Assembly (NCBI GenBank): GCA_020002185.1
Contig: CM034541.1
Coordinates: forward strand, 33,231,852-33,295,851
Direction of reading: 5' to 3'
DNA from: Paraescarpia echinospica
Taxonomy: Eukaryota; Annelida; Polychaeta; Sabellida; Siboglinidae
DNA: 64,000 nucleotides
In this document: in pieces, positions 47,801 to 62,800 of the stretch
Position numbering within the stretch: the first letter of the stretch is position 1
How the letters are laid out: each line of letters begins with the position of its first letter
Made by a program: the position numbers and the translations under genes
Notes under the pieces: generated by a model
Databases searched by the model: none
What the model saw: the letters and a program-made list of their open reading frames with translations, nothing else
What the model was told of the DNA's origin: nothing

Positions 47801-50800
47801 TAATTGATGATTGTTAGCCACCTGCTAATTGATGATTGTTAGCCACCTGCTAATTGATGGTTGTTAGCCACCTGCTAATTGATGATTGTTAGCCACCTGC
47901 TAATTGATGATTGTTAGCCACCTGCTAATTGATGGTTGTTAGCCACCTGCTAATTGATGGTTGTTAGCCACCTGCTAATTGATGATTGTTAGCCACCAGC
48001 TAATTGATGATTGTTAGCCACCAGCTAATTGATGATTGTTAGCCACCTGCTAATTGATGGTTGTTAGCCACCTGCTAATTGATGGTTGTTAGCCACCAGC
48101 TAATTGATGGTTGTTAGCCACCTGCTAATTGACACATTATGTTTGGCTGGTATAAGGCAGTCTTGTTCCTATGTATTGAAGGTTAACTTATAAATTATTG
48201 CCTCTTGCGAATAAGATTTATTATTATCAAACATCAACATCTAATAATGTGTTGTTATTGTGGACAATTAAACTTCACTATTAAAAACACTCCTTGTTCA
48301 CAGTCAGTGTTCTTGACACACAAATGACATCATACCTAAATTGTGACATTTGGTGCAGTCACTGCACTGCCAAATATATTACTAAATGAGCCTGGTGTAT
48401 TTGATCAGACTAGCAAACTGTTCCATTGGCAAACACTTGTCGTAGAACTCTACAAGAGTCAACTCCTTGGAGGTGGCTTTCTAAGTGCCATACGTGTCTC
48501 GACTTGACGGTTTATTTTCCATTAGTGTGCAAAGTGTGCGTAGTTTGTGTTCTGCGGTTACGTCTCCCACAGTACCAATGTAAACAAAGTAAAGGTAAGT
48601 TCTTATATAGCGCAGTATCCAGTCCTCAGGACTGCTGAAAGCGCTTTACCCTTTACTCCCTGGCAGACCTGTTCAGTTGAACACCATCTCCACTTCTCTG
48701 AGAAGCATCCAACCACGGTGGCTGCAATTAATGCATGATGACTATTCGTACACAAATATCCACCATTGTCTATAGCCAGGTACTCATTCATACAGCTGAG
48801 TGAACTGGAGCAACATAGACTGAACGAACTTGCCCAAGGTTCGACACCGCAGCACAGGATTCGAACCCGGGTTCTCTCGGTCAAAAGTCCGAAGCTCTAG
48901 CCACTGTACTATTGAGCTCCACTAAAGCTCCTTCTGCAATTCAATTGTTGTGCTTGTCTCGTAATTCAAACTTATTTAGTTTTCATTACAACAGTTATTT
49001 GGTTTTGGAATCATATGACAAGTGCATTAAGGCTGTTCAAAGTTTCTCAAGTTACCCGGCCATGACAAACATAGTCAGCTCTTTCAATGCTTTAAACAAA
49101 AGTATGTCATCTTATCAAACTGACTGTGCATGTTAATTCAAGTATTCACACAATACAGATAACAAATCTAAATTATTTGAGGTTTTAATGAGTCAGCGTA
49201 GGATTTCAGTAATCATGTTGATGTCGAAATTAGAATATATTGAAGGGAAGCACATTTAAAATATCTAACATTCTTTATAATGTTCTGTTCTGGCAAACTG
49301 CCGTATCTCATCGCGTTATCACCAAAACCTGCATTATCGCCCACTCCTAATTCCAAAAATTCTTGGATTAACCATTGACTAGCTGAACACATCCTCTCAG
49401 CCACAAATAGAACACTATCAATCATTAAAAACAAAATTGCCATAAAATGAGCATATTGAATATATTCACATTGTCCACTCTGCCGGTTCTGTCACTGGTT
49501 AGCGCTTCAGTGAGCACTGAATACTTCCCACTCACCTTTGTAATGTTTTTCCTATCACATAACTGTATCCATGTAACAGACCATGCAATAACAACCCATC
49601 CCTCCAGTTGTAAGTTTGCAAACAACAAGAAACACTGATCAACGGCATCAAGGATGATCGCCGAGGAAGCTAAGGATCTATAAATAAACTACAATGGCTT
49701 GATTTCTGACTGCAAAGCCTAGAATGGTTGCGTGCTTTTTGCACATAAGAATTAGTATGAAAATAGTCTTGTTACCCCAAACAGCATCCCTGAGTGTCCT
49801 AATGTTTGCAAGCCTCCAAATCTATTTTCACTATCATTAAGGTAATTTTAATGCATGCTTACCTTCCGAGGACGATTCGGTTTCCGAGTAGAATGCTGCT
49901 TTCTTCTTTTCCACCTTTGCACTGACATGACCTTCGGGCTTCTTGATTTCAACGTTGCGAACCGACGGGTCGGGTGCAGTGAGTGGCCACTCAGGGAGGT
50001 CTCGGTACTCACTTGCACGAGAGTTGATCAGATGCGACAACGAACCGAGCTGGTACTCATCTTGTCCTGGAATCACAAATTTGTAATCGGTGACTTTATG
50101 GGAAATCAGGGAAGATAACTACTAGATTGACTCAAGTTACAACAAAAGTCTAACCCATTAAATCCCACAATGGCCACGGCCAACAGCTCTGTCCAGTTCT
50201 GGAACGGCCGCGGCCAGCCGCATATAGGACCCTCTATTCATCTCGCCATGTGCGTAGGTTGCCATTTTAGAAATCTTGATTTTCAGCGGTTTTGTTCATA
50301 TATCTTCGTAAAACTTTGTTAGCTAGCGGCAATTGATGTAGAGATGATGTGGGATGGTGACAGTGATGATGGAAATGTGGATGGTGGATCCGACGTGGAA
50401 GTCGACAATCATGTAAGCTGTTTTTCTGAACTTTGCTGTAGGAATTTTATTTATATTTTCAACATGTCGCTGTCACTTGTCTGTCTGCCGTTATGGCCTG
50501 GACCGGGTTATGTGCGTTCGATTTGCATTGATATCACAACTGATGCGATGTTGACAGTCACGATATATAATCTGTTTCAACTATACAATGGCATACACAA
50601 ACAACTTATAATAATATATGTTGTCTGCTATGTACAACTTCCTTTGTCCTGACCAGTTGACAGCTGTCAATAAGTAACTTTTATGAAAGGTACCTTGCTT
50701 CAGTGCTTATCATTGTTCTGCTCTGTTGATGTGACGGCAGTTTGCAATAAACAACCAGCTACAATTATGTTTTATTTTTTATTTTGTTATCATATTTTCC

Positions 50801-53800
50801 ACTTTTCCTATTAATTTTTTCATATTTATTTAATTTATTTTGTGTAATTTGTTGTAGGAGCCTGAGCCATCGGCTATGTTAAGTTCAGATAAGTCTCCTG
50901 ATTCCCCAGAACCATCAAGGTCGTGGCAGAGGTATGGAACGTCCAGCCTAAGGGTATGTACCACCTGGTTGGTCGATGGCGATGTCCATTACGCAGATTC
51001 GTGTGTATCATGAGGATTCCAGGCCACAGCATGACATCCCCTTCGATTCTCCAGAAGTTGACTTCCTGCTTGTGGCCCTAGGCTGTAACTTCTTCAATGA
51101 CATGGCGGCACAGCACGGAGGCTGGTTGTGGACCGATATGACCGAGGAGGATATGCGCTTCTTCTTTGGCATTCTCATAATGATGGGGGTGAACGAGCGG
51201 CCCCAATACAGAGACTACTGGTCGACTGATCCTGCACTCAACCGCCCATACATCAGCTGCTCGTTCCGGTTCCTCGAGATCAACGACCCGACGACTGAGG
51301 ATTGTGCTGACAAGCTTGGTATGGTTCGGCCATTACTGTCGACACATCAGCAGAAATTCCCTTGTCTCTTCGTTCCCACAAGCTGTGGGTGTTGTGTGAC
51401 GCACGCACAGGCTACGGCTTGGCCTTTGATGTCTACACTGGACGTGGCGATCGCTTGGCAGACGGCTTGGGGCTCACGAACAACGTCGTCATGATGCTGA
51501 CAACCAACTACCTCCTCCGCAACCACCACCTCTATGCCGACAACTTCTACTCATCCCTTGCCCTGATCCGTGACCTGTATGATGCTGACACGTACTACTG
51601 TGGTACAATCCACAAGCAGATCTCCAACATCCCGTTGCAGAGGGGGAGAGTGAGAAGTTGTCAACCGATCGCAACATCGTGTTCTGTCGGTGGTACAACA
51701 AACACGACGTGTTTGTTGTGGCGACAAACACAGATAGCGGGGACACAGTGAAACCCCGGACCCACTTCACCCCGAATGTGATGGTCACTGTGCCGAAGAT
51801 GGTTGTCGACCACAACCGGAACATGGGAGGCAATGACCACCTGGACCAGTTCCTGGCATACTACAACGTCGGCTGAGCCGGGAGGAAGTGGTGGAAGAAC
51901 ATCCTCTTTGGCCTCTTCAACTTTGTTATGGTCAATGCCTACATACTGAAAGTGTGTGACAAACAGCCCAATGCCAAACAACCACCGGGAATGGTCGCTG
52001 CTGAACTTCAGGATTGCGGGGATGCACCAGATGTGCGACAACTTCTGCTCATTCAAGCGAGCTGCCAATGGGTCGGTTTACAAAGTGACAGAAGTCCTCA
52101 AGAGGAACTTGATTCTGGGCCATGACCTTGTCCTGCTCGAAGGCCGCTAGAAAGCTTGCCAGTCATGTATAGCAACTAACAGGCGCACACCAAAGAATTG
52201 CTGTGTGGAGACTTCATACTGTGTAGAGTATCCCTGTGCAAGTCTGGCTTCTGTTTCAGAGAGCACCATGGATTCTAGATTGCCCACATGAGCAACGGCT
52301 CTGAAGAGCCACCAATAGACTTGGCAGCTGTTTTTACTATCATTGTTCATTTTAAATAAACACACTTGTTATAACTAATTTTACTGACAAATTTATTTCA
52401 ATGTACTGATCATAGAGAAAGCTCAATCCATGCTCCTATAGCTTGTTGTAAAACACAATGGTTGGCCATCTCAAAAAGTTTTATTTCTATATTTTCCGTG
52501 ACAAAATATGGTGTAACTTGAAAATCAACCGTCAGAATTTGAAACTCACCGCTGAATCGAGACAAAAGAACTGGCGCTGGCTTCGTGGTGAAGAATATTT
52601 TCTTGACGTGTTTACTGAGCATGCCTGGCTTGTCTCCCGGCAGGATAAGTTGTCGTAGTAGACGGTTGCGGTCGCGGATGTCGTAGCTCAGGTCATACTT
52701 GGCGAGGTTGAAGATGTACTGACACAACAGCTTAGTCTGCTTTGGGTTCGTGATGCACAGCTTGCCCGCCAGATTGATGATCTGAAGCTTCACGATGTCC
52801 TCCTGCGGGCACACATAGAGGGCACTGTCAGTCACTACAATGTCACCATCAAACCTGCTACAATGTGGTTCTGGCATACATATGTGTGTACAATGTACCT
52901 AAAAGGTAAAGTTCTTATATAGCGCAGTATCCAGTCTTTAGGACTGCTCAAAGTGAGAAGCGCTTTACACTTTACTCTCTGGCAGACGAATCGAACACCA
53001 TCTCAACTGCTTTGGGATGCATTCAGCCATGCTGCAGTTAATTCCACCACTGTCTATGATCACATACTCATTCATATAGCTGAGTGAACGGGAGCAATGT
53101 AGAGTGAACGAACTTGCCCGTGGTTCAAAACGGAAGCACAGGATTCAAACCCAGGTTCTCTCGATCGAGAGTCCGATGCTCTAGCTACATGTATATACGC
53201 CACAATGAACCAAGCATTACATCAAACTAGCCTATTCTGTACACAAAACAAAAATAGTTAGTCTAGTTCATGTCCCATTAATTTTGTGATTTTGGTAGAA
53301 ATATATACCTTACAAACTGAACTGTCAATGACCAGTTTATTTTTTTAAACAAACGATCCAAAACTAATAAAATACTTGCATTTATGATCGCACAGAATAA
53401 AAGTTACACAGGATATGAATCAAAATTACTTTATTTCTCAAACTGTCACTTCTTTAAACTTTGCTTCAATTTTTTGCAATAAATAAAAAACTACTGAAGA
53501 TATTTCAACACATGAGATATCACTTTAAAGCTCATGATCTGAGCCGCATGGATTTTGATGACTGGTTAATAAATACGCTGACATTGTAACTGCCACCTGG
53601 TGGAAAGTACGTGATGTGTTAAGTTACCTCATCAACGAATGTCTTAGCCATCTTTCTCAGCACATCAGGAGCTATCTTTGGCACTCGGTCGGAGTACTCG
53701 CCAATAAGCCAAAGGATGCTTGCTCGAGCCATTGGCACCGTTATTGTGTCTACTAGCTTGGCAAGATGTGTAATTATCTCCTTATGCTGGCTCGGCTGAA

Positions 53801-56800
53801 AATTAAACATTGCTCTCTATCATTACTATATGGTCAGTCGCGGTGATTTCTACAGATCGAAGGATAAGCTGTGCAAAAGTTCTATTTTAAACAGGTGCTA
53901 AAACAAAAATAAAATATTAATAGACGTATACCAAGAATGCTAATATATATTGTGAACACAATGTAATGTCATGCTTATAAAGGTGAGGTATAGTGGGAAC
54001 ACTGGTGAACAATATACTACAGCAGAAACACCAAAATGTATGTCTTTATAAATGGAATGTAAATTATTTAAACCAAATGTTGTTTTTAACTGTTAAATAA
54101 GTGTTAGCAATATTAAACATTAGTCACTGCAATTTGGATAATTCGAAACTATTCTAAACATTTAAGTAATTATATAGGATGCCAAATGAAATATTTCAAA
54201 CATATTTTTACACTTGTCTAAATGACAAATTAACTGCAATTAATATATTAACATAGCATTATAGAGGTATAAATATTTATAATAATAAACAAATATTTAA
54301 AACAAAAGCAAATATACCCGATGTAACACAGACAGATTCTTGCAGACATATTAAGACAATAGGGAACAGACCACTCATTTGTTAATGCCTTGGAAGCAAT
54401 ATTAAAAATACACCGGATGTTCTTAATATAAAACATAGTACTCTGTATCCAACATGATTTGGGAAAGTTCTGTGAAATTTTCACGTTGTCTTTTCCATTA
54501 ATAAACACACTGCTGTATTTGGTTCCTAAAACAACCAGACATTTATATCTAAATTAACCCAATTATTGAAAGAGGATTCCACAAAGTAAATCTGACCTGA
54601 TTTATATTTTAGAAAGTAAAATAGTAATCTGTCCCCTGTAGTAGCGTATGAGTAGCACGAAAGCACCCTCAAACAGCAAACCCTCAAGACACGCACACAG
54701 CAAACATGAAACTTGGCACCAAAGAACATGCACAGAACAGCATCCCTAACAGGTAGCAAATTTCACTTATATATATATAATATAATATTTTTATATATAT
54801 AAATAAAAATATATATATGCATGTGTATGTGTGTGTGTGCGCGCGCGCGTGTGTGTGTGTGTATAATATAATATTCCTAGATGCAGTATACGTTGACCAG
54901 TTATGCATATACAAACATTGCGCCACACACGGCAGACCACTCCATTGTGCAAGAAAGGATGTACAACCTCTGAAAACAATGTTCTCAAAGTCACCAAAAT
55001 GGTGATCTGCCTAATGCGGTAAACATTTGATAAATGGTCTGCAGATGATGTTGTTAGGAATATATATATATATATATTACATATCAGTTCTCTTCAACCT
55101 GCGTCGGTACAATTATGTACACCAAGCCACACTGATTCAGCATATTTGTAATCACTAACATAACATGACTTATCAATTAATTTCTCAGTTTTCTTGTCCA
55201 GCATTTTTACGAAACACTTGAAGATCAACTACCATCATGCTATAGTGGAGTGTGCCAGACACTGTCATGAAACAACTGCATGAGTCAGATATGATAGTTC
55301 AGTAAACCATTTGGGTAGGTTAACAAACAGGCTAAAAAATTAGTTAGTCTTATCTGTCAGTCGAGTGGGTTTAATCTCAGAGACATGAATATCAGTCATG
55401 TACGTCAGATATGTCGGTCAAATTGGTCACACATGTCAGTCAAGTAGGTCACATGTCAGTCAAGTAGGTCACATCTGTCTGCCAAGTAGGTCACATCTGT
55501 CGGTCAGGTAGGTCACATCTGTCAGTCAAGTAGCTCACATCTATCAGTCAAGTAGGTCATACCTGTCAGTCAAGTAGGTCACATCTGTCTGCCACGTAGG
55601 TCACATCTGTCAGTCAAGTAGGTCACACCTGTCAGTCAAGTAGGTCACACCTGTCAGCCAAGTAGGTCACATCTGTCAGTCAAGTAGCTCACATCTGTCT
55701 GCCACGCAGGTCACATCTGTCAGTCAAGTAGGTCACATCTGTCAGTCAAGTAGGTCACATCTGTCAGCCATGTAGGTCACATCTGTCAATAAACAAAGAC
55801 CATACGGAAAACATTACTGCAAGTGCTTTCATTGAAGTCATTAGTTATCTATTGTTATAAAAAAAATTATTGACCAGAGGTGGACAGAGGTGGACCAATG
55901 CTTCCAGTGCCTTCCACCTAGTAAGCATAGTGTTTGACATATACTTGCCTCAACTAAAACAACTTGGTCGAACACAGCCTATGTAATGAGATATGTCAGA
56001 GACGTGTAATGAAATATGTCAGAGACTTAGGTGAAATCGTAGACTAGAAGGTCAACTCTTCCGTGCAACAGTCACATCTGTTTTAGAATATATTACGTGC
56101 ACTTTATCCCCCTCCATTGTACTACATTAAATGTCCACAGTTTGCCGGCAATCTCCAAGTTATTTAAGTACTGATTTATAAGGTGGTTGTTATAACTCCA
56201 ACAGTTGAAATAAGGAATGACCATTTCACTTTGATCAGAAAATGCTTACACCTGGGTCAGACTTCCCTGCTTTTCAAGGATATATGGCACAGTGCCATGC
56301 CTTTGACAATACTCATGCTCTTGAAAATCTAGCGGGTTCTGTACACAAGCTGTAGGCAGATACTGCTGGCAATGCTGAACAATGTACAGAAACCTTGTGC
56401 TGCGAAACGACAAAGCAGAAATGATGTAGGAAGATGAGCCAAAAGCCTTGCACTGAACCTTAAGTTCAAAAAGAAGTTAACATGCAACAACTACCACGCT
56501 GGCAAAACTGCGTCCTTTTATCTATGCGAGAGCAAAAGACAAACAATGGAAGGAATTAGTGAGTGACCTGGTGAAAGGAAGGGCACGAGGTGAACACAAA
56601 CACATGTTACTACAGGGTACGGTTATTTGCCCAACAGACATTTGCCCAAAGGTCATTTGCTCAATGGTCATTTGCCTAGCCCTCAAGTGAGAAAAAGGTC
56701 ATTTGCCCAGTTGTGAAAAATAAATATTAAATAAATCTGGGTGAATTTTCAATTTAATAATCAAAGTTAACTTACTGTAGCACTTCAGTCCATAAGTTTA

Positions 56801-59800
56801 ATAAAAAGTCACTTATAAATTTCACCAGTGCTCAAATGTCAACGTAAATGTACAAAACTGAGTTTCATCAGAATATTTGTCTTAATCACCGAACTTTATT
56901 TTGTTGAATTATCATTGAAAAATTGCAAAAACTTTATATTTAGCATACTGTTTTCGAATAAAATGATATTGTGACTTTATTTCCTGTGACTTTTTTAGCC
57001 AACACTGTGACTTTGTTCTCGTGGCTTTTTTTCTGGTGATGTAATTTCCGCGCACTGTGCCCCTAGGTTCTACCTGACCTGTACTTAGTTACTTATGCAG
57101 GCAATTGTATGCTGAACATTAGTGACCGACAATCTAAATTGTTTCTCCAGTTTTATCAATAACAATGGGGGTTTGTTTGTTTGTTTGTTTGCAACTACTC
57201 TGATACCAAATAAACAATAGAAAAAGTTTGCAACTTTCACTTAATTTATTGCAAATTGTTTTCAAAACTGGGCAAATGACCCTTTTCCCACTTGAGAGCT
57301 AGGCAAATGACCGTTGGACAAATGGCCCTACTCCATCACTATAGGTGCTTGGTCATGGCTGCTACTAATGTGGGCTGTTATCTTTTTCTGTGCTCGTCAA
57401 GATGTCCTCTAATACTATTCTACATTTTGGTTAAATAAACAATGTATGCTACTAATGACAAACAATATTGAAGTATGTTGACTTTATATATTTTAACTGA
57501 CTGCAAATCAGAAAATAATGACAACAGCTGAACACAAATGAAGTTGAATTTTGCGGAACGTTTTTTAATCTGAAACCTTGCCAACACTTTCAGGCAGTAA
57601 AAAGTATTTTTATTGTAAATTCTGTCATCAAACAAATTACATCAAACGGTCATAACCTAAAGTTGGGATTTAACAATGAAACAGAAGAAGAAGAACGTAT
57701 TTAGGTGATGTTTTCTTGAGAGATCTGACAGAACTTACCTGCATCTGAAGCAATTTCTTGATGACGACCACACTCTCTCCGACCACAGTCTCTGTAACCA
57801 ATGGCAACCATGACACTTCAGTGAAACACTCCAGTCATTTACAAGAAGGTCCATCAGTTCTGTCATGTTCATCTTCTTCAAATGTTCCCACATTCTAGAC
57901 TGGTTCATTTCCTTGACACTTTACTTTGTATTTGGCTATTTCTAATAACAAGCTTTAAAATGGTGAAATGGTGTAATAAGACTCCATACTTAACTGATTT
58001 GGTCCCTCACAAAGTAGGTTTGTTGAACTGTAGTGGGTGAATGAATAGTTTAAATAATCTGTGAAGTTGTTTGACTAGAACAGCGCCTACATTTGTTACA
58101 ATCATTGAGAGAATTGATTTTGACCGTTAGATTTTGTAACCTTATGAGAATGTGAGATGTTCCATCCACCTCTTCTTACCCGCTTCTCACCGCATCCCAC
58201 ACCTTCTCACCCCCTTTTCACCCCCTTCCCATTCATTTCTCACCCCTTCTACCATCATCCCTTCTCACCCCTTCCCACCCCTTCTCACCCTTTCCCATCC
58301 CATTCTCACCCCTTCCCACTCCATCCCCACCCCATCTCACCCTTTCCCACCCCCTTCTCACCACTTCCCACCCCCTTCCCACCCCTTTTCACCCAATCCC
58401 CACTCCATCTCACCCTTTCCCACGTCCTTCTCACCCTTTCCCACCCCCTTCTCACCACTTCCCACCCCCTTCTCATCCCTTCCCACCCCTTTTCACCCAA
58501 TCCCCACCTCACCCTTTCCCACCCCCTTCTCACCCCTTCCCATCCCCTTACCACCCCCTTCCCAGCCGCAAACGTTTTCTAACTTTGACAACACTTGGAG
58601 GTGGCGCCATCATCTGTATACTTCCGTAACTCATGTCACTGGATTCTTTAGTGTATCTGCTGTGCACTATGGGTACTTCTGATGTGGCTTTGTATTGGAA
58701 GTTTTTGAATGAGGCTTGTTTGAAAATATCAATGTACAGAAAGTGTGTAGATATGCACTGCATTTTAAGAAAACAAACTCTGACACAGCACATCGCGTTT
58801 CGGATGTTTAATCTAAACATTGATCAGTATATTTAGCATTGTCGTGTGCCGAATTCAGTTATCTTTAAGATATGCACAACTTGCAACGTTACGAAACAAA
58901 GTACAAAAAAGTTAAATCCCAAAAAACTAAGTCCACCCATATCATGGAGATTTCGTGCGCACGTTGCAAAGATTCGGAGCACGTTTCATAAAATGATGCT
59001 GATCTCGAGAATGATGTCACTGTAGCATTTCTGCTATTTCTGGATGTTTAAATCTATTTTCCTGAGGTTTAATTTGGGAAATGAGGAAGGTCAAGCCAGT
59101 AGATAGACATACTGCTGACCAACTGCCTTAGTTACATAATTACAGCAACTCGGTCGCAGATGCGCTCAGTGAAGCGTGGTATTCTGTTGCTAGCGTTTCG
59201 AGGCCAGCAGGTGGTTTCACTGTAATCATAGAGGGTGTTCCACAATGCCTAGTTTGAATTGTATATTGCATTAGCCAATAGAAATGATGGAAACCTATCA
59301 TATGATGTGTAATTAGGTCCGCTTAAATAAACGTCTGTTGTATGCATTTCGCCATCTGGGCGCTGGCGAAGGACTGGGACAGATCCAGGGTTGAACGAGA
59401 CAGGTTGCCCTGCTGCCAAGAGAATGGCAAGTCAAGTCGTAAAGCGTGGTAGGAATCGTTAACGTGGGTTACGTTCCCAAGCTTTTGTGTGTGTGTAATA
59501 TTCAGTGTCCAGAGTGACTGTTCGATCGAGCTTCGAAGAATCCATGCCGCCACGTCAACAGTATATTGAGACAACGTTCCGATCGGCCCCAACGTATTTG
59601 CGTCGATGAGCGATAATCGCTACGAGCACACCCAGCTCGGGCCATCCTCGAACAGCGGTCTCACAGCGACATCATCAGAAAGCTTGAACGAATGCGACTC
59701 GCAGCGGCCGGCGGTAAACGTATACTGCCAGGCATTGTCATTCGTGCGAACCCGTTCATCCGATTTCTCGATCGTTTGCGACAGGGCAAGACCTCTCGAT

Positions 59801-62800
59801 TGAATTCGTAGCGGCCGGCAGCAAGCGTCTACTGCCCGGCTTCGTCTTTAGTCAGCTGAATACGTTCAACTTCGCAATCGTTTGCGACCGTGCGATCATT
59901 GAATGGACACGACTCGAAAATTTGCGGCGTACGACAGCAATCGTCAAGTGCCCGGCATCATCACTCGTGCGGCCTAGATACACCATTCTAATTGTGTTCT
60001 GAGCTCGGCGTGTTGACTTCAACAAATGTTCGTATATATTCGAGATGGGACTAGCCCAGTGTAAATGTCTATTTTCTGATTGAACATATCTATTATTTGC
60101 TGTATTATGATTAGTAGTTATCTGTGGTTTTGAAGTGAGGTATTATTACCCTTGAAGTATTCACATATATACATATGTATATATATATGTGTGTGTTGCA
60201 ACAGATTACTGTAATGAGAGTCCGTGAGGACTAGCTTATACTGTGTATTTATATTATGGGAGTTATTCTTAGATAACACTTGGCACCTAGTGTTTGGTCG
60301 TGTAGCGGTATAATCCACCTTAGAAAGGAAGTGGAATTTGATAATTGAAAGATTCAGTGTTATTGTTTATTATGTTCTATTAAGATTTGGTTACGGGATT
60401 TCTTTATTCTGTTTATTTTTGTTAATCAAGATTTATACCAAAAGGAAGATATCTTGTAATAAAGTTTATTAAATTTTCCTCGTTCTTTGTTGTTTGTTCA
60501 CGATAACCGTTCTTTCTCATATGCCTTGACCTTGATAAATAAGAACCCTACTAGACTGAGCCATCTAGTGTACGGAGACCTCGCTAATCCGTGACAGTCA
60601 CCTACCGTCTCTGTTTGAGAGCAGACTGACCAATCCATTCAGACAGACATCGGTCACTTCGGCAATGGTGCTGGCACATCGACCAATAGCCTGGATCGTG
60701 GCTGCCGCAAACTGCTTGTCAGAACTCGTCACGTAAGTCTGCAAGGGACCAATGATTGATAACATATGCATCAAAGTCACAGAGGAATAGCATATCAATC
60801 CAGCCATTCCATACGTTTGTGAACAATTGTTGACAATTGCTAATAGCTGTAAAAAAAAAGTGGCTAGGCTTTCATTGGACCACACAACTGACATCAATGC
60901 ATAATTAATCGTCATAAACATTATGATTTTATTTTTATATTTGTGTACGAATAGTCTTCATGCATTAATTGCAGCATGGCTGAATGCTTCCCAGAGAAGT
61001 TGAGATGGTATTCGATTGAACAGGTCTGCCAGGGAATAAAGTGTAAAGTGCTTTGAGCAGTCCAAAGAACTAGATACTGTGCTATATAAGAACCTACCCT
61101 TTTTACCTTTTTATATTCATCAATCAGGTTATGATACAGTCAAATCTAGGTTGATGGTCACCCCGGTAATACAGGCATCTTGCGGTTATGGTAACCCCAG
61201 GACAGTCACAATGGATTTCCATAGTAAAGTATAATAAAGTAGAGGTAGTTAGTCCCGGAAACACAGTCACATCGCTAATCAGAAATACGGTCAGTAACAT
61301 CAATCATTGCTGAGAAACCAAGACCAGCAGTTGACACGACCAAGCAGTCTTGATAAGCGGCCATGTGCCCATCTGTCTATCTGCCCATCAAAGGCGACAC
61401 AGACAATGCAAAGCCGCACACTTGGCATTTGGATCTTTACAGTGACTGGCAAACTTGGCAACAATATAAAGAAGAAAGACCCCAGTTATGTTCTGCCTTT
61501 AGGTAAAAGTAAAGCTAAGTTCTTACATAGCGCAGCATCCAGTCCTCAGGACTGCTAAAAGTGCTCTACACTTTACTCCCTGGCAGACCTGTTCAATCGA
61601 ACACCATCTCGACTTCTCTGGGAAGCATTCAGCCACGCTGCAATTATTACACAATGACTATTCACACACAGATATCTATAGCCAAGTATTCTTTTATATA
61701 GATTAGTGAACTGGAGCAACGTTGAGTGAATGAACTTGCCCAAGATTTGAAACATGCAGCACAAGATTCAAACCTGGGTTCTCTCAACTGAAAGTTTGAT
61801 GCTCTAACCACTGTGCCACCATGTGCCACAGGTAAAGAAACATATTCAGCAGCTCATACATGGGTGAGTATTGCTTCTATGCGCCTATCTCCAATAGTTG
61901 TGTAATTTTAAACATTGCACAGCTTTGAATAATCTTAAAATTGTAAAACTAATTTTGTCTGTTAGAAAACTGATGAAACAAACTTTTAAAATTTAAATTT
62001 TACATGTACAATAAAACCTGTGTTAGCGGCCACCTGTCCATAACGATAACCTGGATATAACAGTTACTTTTGAAAGTCCCGAATGACTTCCCATTAGTTA
62101 GCACTGCCCACTACCTGTCCATAATGGTAACCTGTCTATTGCGTATAACGGTCAGTTAATTTGGACCGAACCATTCATAGTCAACCTGCAGCTTGCGGGC
62201 AGGTCAAAGGGAATCCATAATTTCCCTGAATAAAATGTCATCGCGTCGGTGTCATCGCATGTACGTGGGACTATCAAACTGCAATCGAGTCACGCATGGC
62301 GTCATCAGCTTGTTGCAGCTGCTATGTGGCTCCTTTACTCCAGCAAAGAGGAGTAGAATCAGCTTTGATGTCCAAAGTGAGTTCAGAGAAGCCACAGATG
62401 GAACCGGGCCTTTGTAATATTTACCTAGGTGGCTTGGCCTAGCTGGAGAGACTGCCTAGGTAAATATTACAATGACCCGTAGCTCAAATTGCAATGATAA
62501 CCCGAGAAAATCTGGGTCAATGCTTACTTTGTACTCGTTCACACCGTCATGTTTCCTTTTGGACATGAAAGCTTTTTCTGTTCGCCTTTACTTGGAGGGC
62601 GTGATTGATATCACCATGGCCCAAAAGAAAAAGGGAACATCAATTAAATATAGCAAGTTGTGTATTGTGTTATTTAATATTATTGTTAACCCTAGGTTTG
62701 TATTGTTCACGAGAGTACCAACTAGCGAATGTCAATGTAACCATTCATAATACTGTGGCTCCACCTTGAGTATCCAAGTCATGAAACTCTCCATAACGGC

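Larger units (their letters stand above)
46240..48921 (-). mobile_element. SINE-headed composite repeat, copy 2 (inverted)
   Basis: On the minus strand it begins with a full SINE (48921-48587), passes through a body matching 2648-3220, and enters the 25-bp minisatellite at the position where copy 1 has one such unit. It then passes CCCCTACTTGGCCAGTCATT and one 36-bp-type unit, and ends after a repeated GAATGGTACATGTGTGGTC segment with a SINE-tail-like TTACCTTTATCCTTTACC near 46240. It lies sense in an AP3B intron. Confidence 0.65.

Noticed and set aside
48850..48921. tRNA gene with good B box (also at 44.9 kb and 2.4 kb)
   Set aside because: No complete cloverleaf; each is the head of a dispersed SINE with a shared body and tail.
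58152..58682. Pro/Ser/Phe-rich 176-codon frame
   Set aside because: Read-through of the pyrimidine-rich repeat array.
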